From contig JAEYUW010000039.1 of NCBI GenBank assembly GCA_023432225.1, forward strand, positions 3,878-67,877: DNA of 64,000 nucleotides, written 5' to 3'. Below, piece by piece: positions 33,739 through 42,061 of the stretch. The notes under the pieces were generated by a model. The model searched no databases and was not told where the DNA came from. It saw only the letters and a list, made by a program, of their open reading frames with translations. Every line of letters begins with the position of its first letter. The first letter of the stretch is position 1. The position numbers and the translations under genes were made by a program. The stretch is from Verrucomicrobiota bacterium. Its GTDB lineage: Bacteria; Verrucomicrobiota; Verrucomicrobiia; Opitutales; Opitutaceae.

Positions 33739-36306
33739 TCACTCGGCGCGCAGCGCCGTCGTCGGACTGACACGGGTGGCGCGGCGGGCGGGGATGAAGC
33801 ACGCCGCCAGCGTGGCGGCGGTGAGCACGAGGGTCGACAGGCCGAGCGCGAACGGGTCGAGCGGGCTGACCTTGTAGAGCACGCTGGCGAGCACCTGGCC
33901 GACGAGCAGCGAGAGCACGAGACCGACGCCGACGGCGACGGCGGTTTGCAGCGCGCCTTGTTTCATGATGAGGCCGAACACGTCACCGCGATCCGCGCCG
34001 AGCGCGATGCGGATGCCGATCTCGCGCGTGCGACGCTCGACGGCGTAGGCCTTCACACCGTAGACGCCGACCACGGCGAGCGCGAGGGCGATGAGACCGA
34101 AGATGCCGAAGAGCACGGCGCCGAGACGAACGATCCAGAGCGTGATGCTGCGCTCGAGCAGTGACGTGAAGGGCATGAGTTGCAGCAGCGGGAGGTCGGC
34201 ATCGGCGCTGCGCAGCTCGCGGCGGAGTGTGCCGAGCGTGTTCAGGACGACCTGCGGGTCCTGCGTCGCGAGACGCGTGGCGAGGTAGACGCTGGCGTTG
34301 TAGCGCTGCGCGAGCGGGAAATAGGCGCGGCGCGCGGGGCCGCCGCTCTGGTTGTCGGTGAGATCGTGGCGGTGCGCGGAGCAGATGCCGACGATCTCAA
34401 GTTCGTTCACCGAACCGTCGGTCGGCGCCTGGGTGAACTTCACGCGCTGGCCGAGCGCGTCGGTGTTTGGGAAAAGTTTCTGCGCCATGCCTTCGTCGAT
34501 GATGACGACTTTGGGGGAGTTTTTGTCGCGCGCCTCGGTTTCGGTGAAATCCCGGCCGCGGAGAATTTTCACGCCGATGGCGGAGAGGTAGCCGGGCGTG
34601 ATCGCGGCATCGATGCCGCTGGCGCCGGGGCGCGGAGCCTTCGGATCGGTGGTGACGGGCATCGGTTCGCTGGCGGGCATGATGCGCGTCATGTTCGTGA
34701 TGTTGCCGTAGGGGATCATCGTCGTGTAGCCGGCGGACTCGATGCCGGGCAGCGCGCGCACCCGGTCGGCGACGGCGGTCATGCGGCGAAGGCCGTCCTG
34801 CTGGGGCGTGTTGGTGAGCGAGAAATCCATCTCGGCGAGGATGGCGCCGCGCGGGTTGAAGCCCGTGTCGAGGCCGCTGGCCTTCAGCGCGCCGCGGAAG
34901 AACAGGCCGGCGCTGAAGAGCAGCACGAGCGAGAGCGTCATCTGGGTCATCACGAGGATGTGGCGCGGCGCGAAGAAGCGGTTGAAGCGGCCGGTGCCCG
35001 CGGATTCGGTGCCGTTGGCCTTGAGGTCGGTGACGACGTCGGTGCGCGCGGCTTTCAGCGCGGGCCCGAGGCTGAAGACGAGCGTCGAGAGCACGCAGAA
35101 GAGAATCGTGGCGGCCAGCACGGTGCCATCGGGAGCGAGGCCGGCGGCGATGGTGAAATTCATCGAGCTGAGCAGCGCCGTGAACGAACTCTCGAGCAGC
35201 GTGCTCGACCAATAGCTCAACGTGAGACCGGCGGCGCCGCCGAGGAGGGCGAGCAGGAGCCCTTCGATCATCAGTTGGCGGATGATCTGGCCGCGGCTGG
35301 CGCCGATGGCGAGACGGACCGCCATTTCGCGGGCGCGGGCGGTGCCGCGCGCGAGGAGCATGTTGGCGAGGTTGAGCGACGCGATGAGCAGGACAACGCC
35401 GGCCATCGCGAGGAGCAACGTGGCGAGCAGGCCGATCGAGCCGTCGCTTTCGGGCGTCGTGCTGATGCTGAATTTGCTCGGGACGGTGAGCTGGATCTCG
35501 CGTGTGCCTTGCGCATCGGGCGGCTGGAGCGCGGTGAGGCGCTGCTCGAGGACGGGCAGGCGGGCTTTGGCGGATTCGAGCGTGAGGCCGGGCGCGAGGC
35601 GCGCGTAGACGTTGAGCGTGTAGTTTTTCAGCGCGGCGAGATCGCGGACTTCGCTCGCTTCGCTGAACGCGGAGGCGAGTTGCGAGAAGACGCCGGTGGG
35701 GAGCCAGACTTCGGGGGCAATCAGCGCGCTGATGCCCGAAAACCCTTCGGGCGCGACGCCGATGACGGTGTGCGGACGGTCGTTCACGCGCAGCGTGGAG
35801 CCGACGAAGTCCGGGCGGCCGCCCAGGCGTTGCCAGAGGGCGTAGCTGGCGACGACGACGGGGAGGTTGGCGTTGGGGCGGGTTTCGTCGGCGTTGAAGA
35901 AGCGGCCGGCTGCGGGCTTCGCTCCCATCAGCGGGAAGAAGCTATCCGTGACGAGAAACACGAAGCTGCGGCGCATCTCGCCGGGCTCGCGGCCGATGCC
36001 GGCGAGCGCGAAGTTCACGGCGGCGACCTCGGTGAAGACGTCTTTCGCGTCGAGCAGCGCTTGGTATTCGGTGAAGGAGAACTGGCGGTAGTCGCGCGAG
36101 GCGTCCTTGCGGGCGGAGAAGACGCTGACGACTTCCTGCGGACGCTCGAGCACGACGGGTTTCAGGAGCAGGCCGTTGATGAGGGAGAAGATCGCGGAGT
36201 TGACGCCGATCGCGAGGGCGAGCGTGACGATCGCGATGGCGGTAAAGCCGGGGCTTTTGAACAGGATGCGAGTGGCGAAACGGAGGTCGTGGAGCAGCGT
36301 GGACAT
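33739..36306 (-). CDS. Orphan MacB/FtsX-type permease 8
   Basis: The permease has 855 residues from the ATG at 36306 (MSTLLHDLRFATRILFKSPG) and ends RVSPTTALRAE. An upstream in-frame ATG at 36495 would add 63 residues without membrane character, so it is rejected. Coupling loops are GTARAREMAVRLAIGASRGQ and ERRTREIGIRIALGADRGDV. The sister gene is permease 7. It begins the second leftward run (permeases 8 and 7, then the DUF4097 pair). Confidence 0.86.
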   Translation of the reverse strand: MSTLLHDLRFATRILFKSPGFTAIAIVTLALAIGVNSAIFSLINGLLLKPVVLERPQEVVSVFSARKDASRDYRQFSFTEYQALLDAKDVFTEVAAVNFALAGIGREPGEMRRSFVFLVTDSFFPLMGAKPAAGRFFNADETRPNANLPVVVASYALWQRLGGRPDFVGSTLRVNDRPHTVIGVAPEGFSGISALIAPEVWLPTGVFSQLASAFSEASEVRDLAALKNYTLNVYARLAPGLTLESAKARLPVLEQRLTALQPPDAQGTREIQLTVPSKFSISTTPESDGSIGLLATLLLAMAGVVLLIASLNLANMLLARGTARAREMAVRLAIGASRGQIIRQLMIEGLLLALLGGAAGLTLSYWSSTLLESSFTALLSSMNFTIAAGLAPDGTVLAATILFCVLSTLVFSLGPALKAARTDVVTDLKANGTESAGTGRFNRFFAPRHILVMTQMTLSLVLLFSAGLFFRGALKASGLDTGFNPRGAILAEMDFSLTNTPQQDGLRRMTAVADRVRALPGIESAGYTTMIPYGNITNMTRIMPASEPMPVTTDPKAPRPGASGIDAAITPGYLSAIGVKILRGRDFTETEARDKNSPKVVIIDEGMAQKLFPNTDALGQRVKFTQAPTDGSVNELEIVGICSAHRHDLTDNQSGGPARRAYFPLAQRYNASVYLATRLATQDPQVVLNTLGTLRRELRSADADLPLLQLMPFTSLLERSITLWIVRLGAVLFGIFGLIALALAVVGVYGVKAYAVERRTREIGIRIALGADRGDVFGLIMKQGALQTAVAVGVGLVLSLLVGQVLASVLYKVSPLDPFALGLSTLVLTAATLAACFIPARRATRVSPTTALRAE

Positions 36307-36606
36307 GGCGGTGCGCAGGTGTGGTGCAGGGAAATCGGCGTGACGATTTCCCGGGACAACACGGCACGATCGCCCGAAGTTGCGAAGATTTTTTCGGCGA
36401 CCGGTGCAAGCACCGGGCGAAAGTGCCGGGGGCACTGACCTCAATAGGCTCGACCCATCGACGGGGGCGGAAATTCGAGAACGCGTTGAGGTCAACGCGT
36501 TCCACCTTGGCAGCCGCCTCGCTAAAATTGGCAGAGGCGCCCACGGGCCAGTGGCGCGCCTCTGCTTTCCGAACGGGTCTCTTTGCGGATCGCCGGAAAG
36601 GGCAAA
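36307..36606. other. Intergenic region upstream of permease 8
   Basis: These 300 bases hold no convincing gene. The right part (36433-36508) contains a variant of the CTGACCTCAATAGGCTCGA / AACGCGTTGAGGTCAACGCG repeat also found at 30979 and 41801. The rest should carry the promoter of permease 8, but I cannot pick out a reliable -10/-35 pair. Confidence 0.5.
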
Positions 36607-37428
36607 TCAGTTCGCCTCGGCGCGATCGGTCAGCGTGTCGGCGGTGTCGAAGGGGGAGGCCGACGAGCGGAACGCTTCAACCAAGCAGATTGAGACGGTG
36701 CCATGACCTGTCTGAAAGCCGGGCGTGTTGAGCTGGTTGGCGCCGGCGTTGAACGAACCGCCGCCGCCGCCTGCCGGGCCCATTTCGGTGCCGCCGCCGC
36801 CGCCGCTGTAGCCGCCGCCGCCGCCCGAGCCGTGACCGAAGAACGAACCACCGCCGCCACCGCCCCAGCCGCCGTCGCCGCCGTGGAAGCCGCCGTAGTT
36901 GGCGCCTTCGCCGCCGGCCCAGTGGGAACCGCCGCCGCAATGCGTCGGCAGCGACCCGCGCGCGCCGACCCAACGCCAGCCAGCGCCGCCGCCACCACTG
37001 TAATGGAAGTTGCGCAAATCAGTCTGTCCGCCGTGGCCATCCGTGCCGCCCTCGCCGCCACCGACGCCGCCGTCGGCCGTGATGCGCCCCTCACCGCCGC
37101 TGCCGCCACCGCCACCGCCCGCAGCGAGCAGCGGGAAGGAGGGGCGTGCGCCGGCGCCGTTATCCCGCCAGACGAACGAGCCGCCGCCACCGCCGCCGGC
37201 CGCGTGGGCGGGTTTCACGCCGTCCTCGCCGCGCTGACCGACGACGACGCAGAGACGCTCGCCGGCGAGAAAGCGAAACAAGCCGCGCACGCGCGCGCCC
37301 TTGCCGCCCGGGCCGCCGCCCGCGCCGCCTTGGGCGCCGCAGGCTTCGATGACGTAGAGACCGTCCTCGGGAATGACGAAGGAGTGGACCTGACGCACGG
37401 CGGGGAAGACGAAGGGCGAGGTGTTCAT
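36607..37428 (-). CDS. Glycine-rich ALK/LTK-type domain protein
   Basis: The protein has 273 residues from the ATG at 37428 (MNTSPFVFPAVRQVHSFVIP). A short beta-strand start, VIPEDGLYVIEACGAQGGAG, leads into long glycine runs (GGGGGGSFVWRD, GGGGGGSGGEG, GGGGGYSGGGGG) and ends with HGTVSICLVE. This order, a strand pair followed by polyglycine helices and a closing strand, is that of the bacterial glycine-rich domain related to the ALK/LTK extracellular region. No signal peptide is visible. It may belong to a surface or tail-like structure. Confidence 0.72.
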   Translation of the reverse strand: MNTSPFVFPAVRQVHSFVIPEDGLYVIEACGAQGGAGGGPGGKGARVRGLFRFLAGERLCVVVGQRGEDGVKPAHAAGGGGGGSFVWRDNGAGARPSFPLLAAGGGGGGSGGEGRITADGGVGGGEGGTDGHGGQTDLRNFHYSGGGGAGWRWVGARGSLPTHCGGGSHWAGGEGANYGGFHGGDGGWGGGGGGSFFGHGSGGGGGYSGGGGGTEMGPAGGGGGSFNAGANQLNTPGFQTGHGTVSICLVEAFRSSASPFDTADTLTDRAEAN

Positions 37429-37530
37429 GCAGCGGACGCGAGGGAGGTAACGTGACGGGCGGCGCACCGATCGCATCGGGCACCGGCTGCACATGCGCGC
37501 TCCGCGGCCGAAAGGGGCCACGTGGGCAAA

Positions 37531-37560
37531 GAAAAAGGCCGCTTCGGCGAAAGCGGCCTT
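37531..37560 (-). terminator. Rho-independent terminator after the 151-residue gene
   Basis: The inverted repeat AAGGCCGCTT / AAGCGGCCTT with a 6-base loop is followed, on the minus strand, by TTTTTC. It lies 23 bases after the stop of the minus-strand gene at 37584-38039, so it should end that transcript and separate it from the glycine-rich gene. Confidence 0.75.
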
Positions 37561-37583
37561 GGGCAGAGAGACGAGGAAACGTC

Positions 37584-38039
37584 CTATTCTTCGACGTTAG
37601 TTTCGATGTCCGGATCGATGGCCCCGATGGCCCCGGTGGCGACCTCCTGCACGAGGATCACGTAGTTGTATTGAATTCCGGCACACGCGGGATCGCAGTC
37701 GTCCGTCACGATGATCTGGCTGCTGGTCGTGTCGCGATTGATTGCCAGTGCGCTGAACTCCGTGCGGCCGGCGTCCGGAGTCTCAAACGCGAGACCGAGC
37801 AAGACATAGCGGGAGTCGAAAAGCTGATAGGTCAGCTGCGTCGACCCGGTGTAACCTTGCGGAATGGTGACTCTGATGGACTCGCCGTCGCCGGTGAAGA
37901 CCGGGATGCCCTGATTGGGAGGTTGGGGCGAGGTGTTGATGGGAGGCGAAAGGGTGGCGTCGATGCACGGGGCCTTTCCGATCGGGCCGCTGAGGGGAGT
38001 GAAGGACTGGATGGTGATCTCGGTTGTCGCGGTATACAT
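37584..38039 (-). CDS. Hypothetical protein, 151 residues
   Basis: I do not recognise this protein. It begins MYTATTEITIQSFTPLSGPI, has a Pro-rich stretch (INTSPQPPNQGIP, about 34-46), three cysteines (C25 and CDPACAG near 114-120) and beta-strand-type sequence (SIRVTIPQGYTGSTQLTYQL). The acidic end is DPDIETNVEE. No signal peptide or membrane segment is seen. It is followed by a strong terminator. It lies 18 bases after the kinase gene on the same strand and may be read with it. Confidence 0.6.
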   Translation of the reverse strand: MYTATTEITIQSFTPLSGPIGKAPCIDATLSPPINTSPQPPNQGIPVFTGDGESIRVTIPQGYTGSTQLTYQLFDSRYVLLGLAFETPDAGRTEFSALAINRDTTSSQIIVTDDCDPACAGIQYNYVILVQEVATGAIGAIDPDIETNVEE

Positions 38040-38057
38040 AACCAGGCGGATGTTGGT

Positions 38058-40856
38058 TTAAGGTGCTTCCAACGTGGAAGCGGATAGGGGGTCTACGGCG
38101 CGGTAGCCGCTCCGCTTTAGCGCTTCGAGGAACGGGCGCGCGCCAGCCTGATCGCCGAGGAGGAGATGTGCTTGGGCGAGCGGATCAAGCAGGCGCCAGT
38201 CGCGCGCATTGCGTTCGGTGTGAGCAGTGAGAATCGTGATGACGTCCTGCCTCAGGCGCGCCGCCTCATCGCGTGCGCCGATCGCCGACCGGATCCGACC
38301 TGCCAACAGGGCGCTTCGAGCGTATTCGGACAGGGTCCAGACGTCAGACGCGACGTCGCTTTCAACCAGCGGCTGCAAGATTGACAAAGCGCGAAGCGCA
38401 GAGCCGAGCGCTTGCTCGGGTGCGTCCGGGAAAAGGAGGCGAGCTTCCAAGCGGGCCGCAAGGGCGGCGCGCCTTTGAATGGCTCGCTGAGTCGGCTCCT
38501 GGCGGAGGAGATTCTCCACCAGCGGCCGTGTTGTCTCGAGGAGTTTCTCTGCCGCGGGTCGATCAACCACCAGCAGCACCTCGACTTGATGCAGCGCAAC
38601 AAAAGACGCTTCGCCGAGGCGTTGCAGGTTCGCGGGATCGTGTGACAACAGAGCCTCATAGATCGCTCTGGCCTCTTTGAAATGCTCGAGTGCTCCCAGA
38701 AGATCGCCGCGGACGGCACGGATTTGCGCGGCGAAGAAAAGCGCCTCTGCGCGCCGCGCCTTCCAGCGCGGGACTGTCGGCTCTTGATTGCTCAATCTCA
38801 GAGCGATGTCGGCGAGCTCGCCGTAGTGACGGAGCGCATCCTCGAATCTGCCGTCCGCTTCCGCCACCCGCCCGAGCCAGGACGCGTTATCGGCCAGTTG
38901 GGCGCGCAGCGGAATGTCCTCCGGTTTTGTCTCCAGCAGACGCGTTCTGAGGTCGCGAACGGAGAGCAACCCTGCACGGGCGGCGGCGAGATTGCCGCGG
39001 TCGAATTCCAGCACGGCGAGGTTGTGTTCGCCCGAACTTTGCTCGATCAGCGCGCGGGACGTCGGGCCTTCCAACTTGGTTAGCGCGACCGTGGAATCTC
39101 GGTAGCGCGTCAGCCATTCACGGGCCTGAGTGAAATCTCCGCGTCGGCGGGCGGTGAAGCCGATCCAGAATTCGGCCTGCGCGCGCTCGAAGAGCATGTC
39201 GGCGTTTTGCGGGTGGCGCGTCACGAGGGCGGCGGTGCGCTGGTAGGCCGTCTCGAAGGCTTTCGCGGCGTCGGCGTAGCGCGCTTGGTCGAGACGGATT
39301 TCGCCGATCTGCGTGAGGGCTTTGGCCTGTTGCGTGAGCGCGGTGTCGGTCAGGTCCTTCGGGTCGGCGGCGGCGAAGTGCGCCATGGCTTTGTCGCCGA
39401 CGGCGTCGAGCAGGCCGAGCTTGCCGATCTTTTTCAGCTCTGCGCGGAAGTCGCCGAGCATGAAGCTGAGCAACGCCTCGGCTTGTTCCTGGCGGCGTTG
39501 GGCGTCGGCACGAGCGGCGGCTTCGGCGCGCTGTGCGGCTTGGGCGGCGTCGCGCTCGGTGCGGGCGACGGCTTCGGCGCGGCGGGCGCGCTGGGCTTGC
39601 ACGGTGCTCACCACCGTGCCGGCGATGAGCGAGGCGGCGATGGCGGCGGCGCTGGCGGTCGCGAGGCGGTGGCGGGAAATGAATTTGCGCGCGCGGTAAA
39701 CTGCGTCGGGCGGACGCGCGGTGACGGTTTCGCGGCGGAGGTGGCGGCGGACATCCTCGGCGAGCTCGAAGGCCGTGCCGTAGCGGCGGGCGCGGTCCTT
39801 TTCGAGGCAGCGCATTACGATCCAGTCGAGATCGCCGCGGAGCACCGAACTCAGTTGCACGGGCGCGGCGTTGCGGGCTTGCGCGATGGTGGCGCGGTCG
39901 GCGTCGGTGAGCGTGGCGAGGCGCGTGGACGGGCGCGGTGGATCGACTTCGCGGATGATGCGACGAATCTCGGCGACGCCGGCCTGGAGGAGCGATTGCG
40001 GATCGTAGGGCGGGCGGCCGCTGAGCAGTTCGTAGAGGAGGACGCCGAGCGAGTAGACGTCGCTGCGCGTGTCGATATCGAGATCGCGCGCCTCGACTTG
40101 CTCGGGGCTCATGTAGGCGGGCGTCCCGATCATCTGATCGAGCTGCGTGATGAGCGTGTGTTGCGCGAGGCGGCCTTGCGTGGCTTTGGCGATGCCGAAG
40201 TCGATCACCTTGGGCATCGGAACGTCGTCGTGCATCGCGACGAGGATGTTCGACGGTTTCACGTCGCGATGGATGATGCCCTTTTGGTGCGCGTGTTGGA
40301 CGGCGAGGCAGACGCGGGCGAAGAGATCGAGGCGCTGCTCGGTCGTGAGGCGGTGTTCGTCGCAGAAGCGCGTGATCGGCAGGCCGTCGACGAACTCCAT
40401 CACGAAGAACGGTCGGCCGGTGGCCGTGGCGCCAGCGTCGAACACGCGGGCAATGCCCGGGTGATCCATCATGGCCAGCGCCTGGCGCTCGGCCTCGAAG
40501 CGCGCGATGACTTCGCGCGTGTCCATGCCAAGCTTGATGATTTTCAGCGCGACATTGCGGCGGACGGGTTCGGTTTGCTCCGCGAGGTAGACGACGCCGC
40601 AGCCGCCTTCGCCGAGGCGACGACGGAGAATATAGGCGCCGATCTGGTCGCCGATTTTTTCCTCGGGCAGCTCCGGGCGGACAACGGCGGGTTGATCCAG
40701 AAAACCGTGGGCCGCGGCGGCGTTGCCGGCGAGCAGGGCCTCGATGCGGGCGCGCTGCGCGGGATCGTCGGCGCAAGCGCGGTCGAGGAATGCCGAACGC
40801 TCCGCGGGTGGCAGCTCGAGGGCATCGGCGAAAATTTCGTCGTCGGGGCGTTTCAA
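38058..40856 (-). CDS. Transmembrane Ser/Thr protein kinase with TPR-rich extracytoplasmic part
   Basis: This 932-residue protein carries an intact Hanks-type kinase domain (about 72-345): LGEGGCGVVY (81-90), ALKIIK with Lys105, HRDVKPSNIL (196-205), DFGIAK (219-224) and GTPAYMSPEQ (244-253). One TM segment lies near 400-420 (TASAAAIAASLIAGTVV), then a coiled region of Ala/Arg/Glu and a long TPR-type helical array to the end. The ECF sigma gene lies upstream on the same strand with 275 bases between. Such kinase/sigma pairs are common in this phylum and probably form one signalling unit. The ligand is unknown. Confidence 0.92.
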   Translation of the reverse strand: MKRPDDEIFADALELPPAERSAFLDRACADDPAQRARIEALLAGNAAAAHGFLDQPAVVRPELPEEKIGDQIGAYILRRRLGEGGCGVVYLAEQTEPVRRNVALKIIKLGMDTREVIARFEAERQALAMMDHPGIARVFDAGATATGRPFFVMEFVDGLPITRFCDEHRLTTEQRLDLFARVCLAVQHAHQKGIIHRDVKPSNILVAMHDDVPMPKVIDFGIAKATQGRLAQHTLITQLDQMIGTPAYMSPEQVEARDLDIDTRSDVYSLGVLLYELLSGRPPYDPQSLLQAGVAEIRRIIREVDPPRPSTRLATLTDADRATIAQARNAAPVQLSSVLRGDLDWIVMRCLEKDRARRYGTAFELAEDVRRHLRRETVTARPPDAVYRARKFISRHRLATASAAAIAASLIAGTVVSTVQAQRARRAEAVARTERDAAQAAQRAEAAARADAQRRQEQAEALLSFMLGDFRAELKKIGKLGLLDAVGDKAMAHFAAADPKDLTDTALTQQAKALTQIGEIRLDQARYADAAKAFETAYQRTAALVTRHPQNADMLFERAQAEFWIGFTARRRGDFTQAREWLTRYRDSTVALTKLEGPTSRALIEQSSGEHNLAVLEFDRGNLAAARAGLLSVRDLRTRLLETKPEDIPLRAQLADNASWLGRVAEADGRFEDALRHYGELADIALRLSNQEPTVPRWKARRAEALFFAAQIRAVRGDLLGALEHFKEARAIYEALLSHDPANLQRLGEASFVALHQVEVLLVVDRPAAEKLLETTRPLVENLLRQEPTQRAIQRRAALAARLEARLLFPDAPEQALGSALRALSILQPLVESDVASDVWTLSEYARSALLAGRIRSAIGARDEAARLRQDVITILTAHTERNARDWRLLDPLAQAHLLLGDQAGARPFLEALKRSGYRAVDPLSASTLEAP

Positions 40857-40937
40857 ATGGCGGTGTTAAGTGCGAAGAGAGGGCCCAAGTGTGCTCTCAT
40901 GCGCGTTTTTCCGGTGGAAGGGGACAAGAGAGTGGCC

Positions 40938-41120
40938 CACGGAATACACAGAACACACGGAAGAAGCAGAGGAGCAGACCACGAAATACACTAAATACAC
41001 GAAAGGAGAGATGAGGCCGGCGAGCGTCGTAGTTCTTTCGTGTGTTTGGTGTGTTTCGTGGTTTCTCGACGGGCGGTGCGGGAGGAAACGCAATCGCGGA
41101 ACTTTTCGTGTGTTCTGTGG
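40938..41120. repeat. Nested 9-bp-period inverted repeats upstream of the kinase
   Basis: Two arm pairs are nested. The outer arm (40938-40964) is CACGGAATA, CACAGAACA, CACGGAAGA, with its mirror at about 41102-41120. The inner arm (40980-41006) is CACGAAATA, CACTAAATA, CACGAAAGG, with its mirror at 41034-41061. The block fills the gap between the sigma factor and the kinase. It is the same class as the repeats at 7504 and 11579. Confidence 0.75.
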
Positions 41121-41131
41121 ACCTCGAGCAT

Positions 41132-41692
41132 TCAGCCGCGGAGACGGGTGACTTCGTTGAAGAGCCAGGCGCGGGCGTAGGCCCAGTCGCGCTTCGCGGT
41201 GCGGTGGGAGATGTCTAGGGTGTCGGCGGCTTCCTCCAGGGTGAGGCCGCCGAAGTATTTCAACTTCACGAGCTCGGCTTTGCGCGCGTCGTGCGCGGCG
41301 AGGGCTTCGAGGGCATCGTTCACGAGGAGGAGTTCGTCGTCAGTCGTGGGCGCGGCGAGATCGAATCCCGTGATGTCGGCGCTGACCTTCTCCGCGCCGG
41401 CGCCGCGGCGGATGGCGTGCTTGCGGCGGGCGCTGTCGATGAGGATGCGACGCATGCTCTCGGCCGCGGCGGCGAAAAAATGCCGGCGGTTCGCCCAGTT
41501 CGGCTGGGCGTCGCCGCCGAGGCGCAGCCAGGCTTCGTGGACGAGCGCAGTCGGTTGCAGCGTGATGGCAGAAGACTCGCGCGCGAGTTTGGCGGCGGCG
41601 AGCCGGCGCAACTCGTCGTAAACGAGGGCGAGCAACTCGGTCGGATCGGAAGGTGTGTCGGCTTCCGGCGGCGGCGGTTCGGCGGGGATCAC
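41132..41692 (-). CDS. ECF-type sigma factor (TIGR02999-like)
   Basis: The 186-residue protein has sigma region 2 (about 18-85, LVYDELRRLAAAKLARESS and ALVHEAWLRL, RRHFFAAAAESMRRILIDSARR). Region 4 (about 125-180) has KLKYFGGLTLEEAADTLDIS and RTAKRDWAYARAWL. This is the ECF subgroup that accompanies TPR kinases in Verrucomicrobiota, Planctomycetota and Acidobacteriota. No anti-sigma gene is adjacent; control through the kinase downstream is the likely alternative, as an inference. Confidence 0.9.
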   Translation of the reverse strand: MIPAEPPPPEADTPSDPTELLALVYDELRRLAAAKLARESSAITLQPTALVHEAWLRLGGDAQPNWANRRHFFAAAAESMRRILIDSARRKHAIRRGAGAEKVSADITGFDLAAPTTDDELLLVNDALEALAAHDARKAELVKLKYFGGLTLEEAADTLDISHRTAKRDWAYARAWLFNEVTRLRG

Positions 41693-42061
41693 CGTCGCGA
41701 CTGTGGAGCGTGCGGCGACGAGGCTAAATCAAAAAATGCAGGCGATGGGGGCGATGACGCAGAGAGGAACGGCTGGCGGCACGGAATCGACACGACGCTC
41801 GTAGGTGGAGCGGATTGACCTCAATCCGCTTCGAGTGCCTGCGAGTCAGCGCGCTCCACCTCGCGAGACGAGTTCCGCGGGGTGCATTGGCATCGTGAGG
41901 CGAGGGCGGGGCGGCTCGTTCGGAGAACTCGCCCTACCGTCCTGTTTTTGCGCGAGCCTCCGCAGTGGTCGTCGCGGTCCAGCGACGACGCGAGCATCGA
42001 AAGTGGCGGTGCGGGCTGAAGTCGCCGGGGGGGACACGGGCGACCACCTGTTCTGCGCGGC
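41693..42061. repeat. Gene-free stretch with four palindromic elements
   Basis: I see no gene in these 369 bases. They hold an element at 41801-41865 (GTAGGTGGAGCGGATTGACC, CAATCCGCTTCGAG, then GCGCTCCACCTCGCG), and a second at 41905-41937 that on the minus strand starts GTAGGGCGAGTTCTCC. There is a GTCGTCGCGGTCCAGCGACG palindrome near 41967, and a half-related GTCGCCGGGG...GGGCGACCACC near 42020-42050. The last two resemble the element at 50697-50735. Confidence 0.6.

Noticed and set aside
36607..37428. Glycine-rich protein as PE_PGRS or simple low-complexity antisense artefact
   Set aside because: The strand-rich start (VIPEDGLYVIEACGAQGG) and closing strand fit the ALK/LTK-type domain, and the opposite strand gives only an Ala-rich shadow frame.
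37531..37560. Hairpin as part of the REP-like family
   Set aside because: It lacks the GTAG/CTAC borders and has a following T-run on the minus strand, so it is a terminator.
40938..41120. Possible CRISPR array or coding repeat before the kinase
   Set aside because: Same reason as at 7504: 9-base period, inverted arms, no spacers. Translated versions are low-complexity strings.
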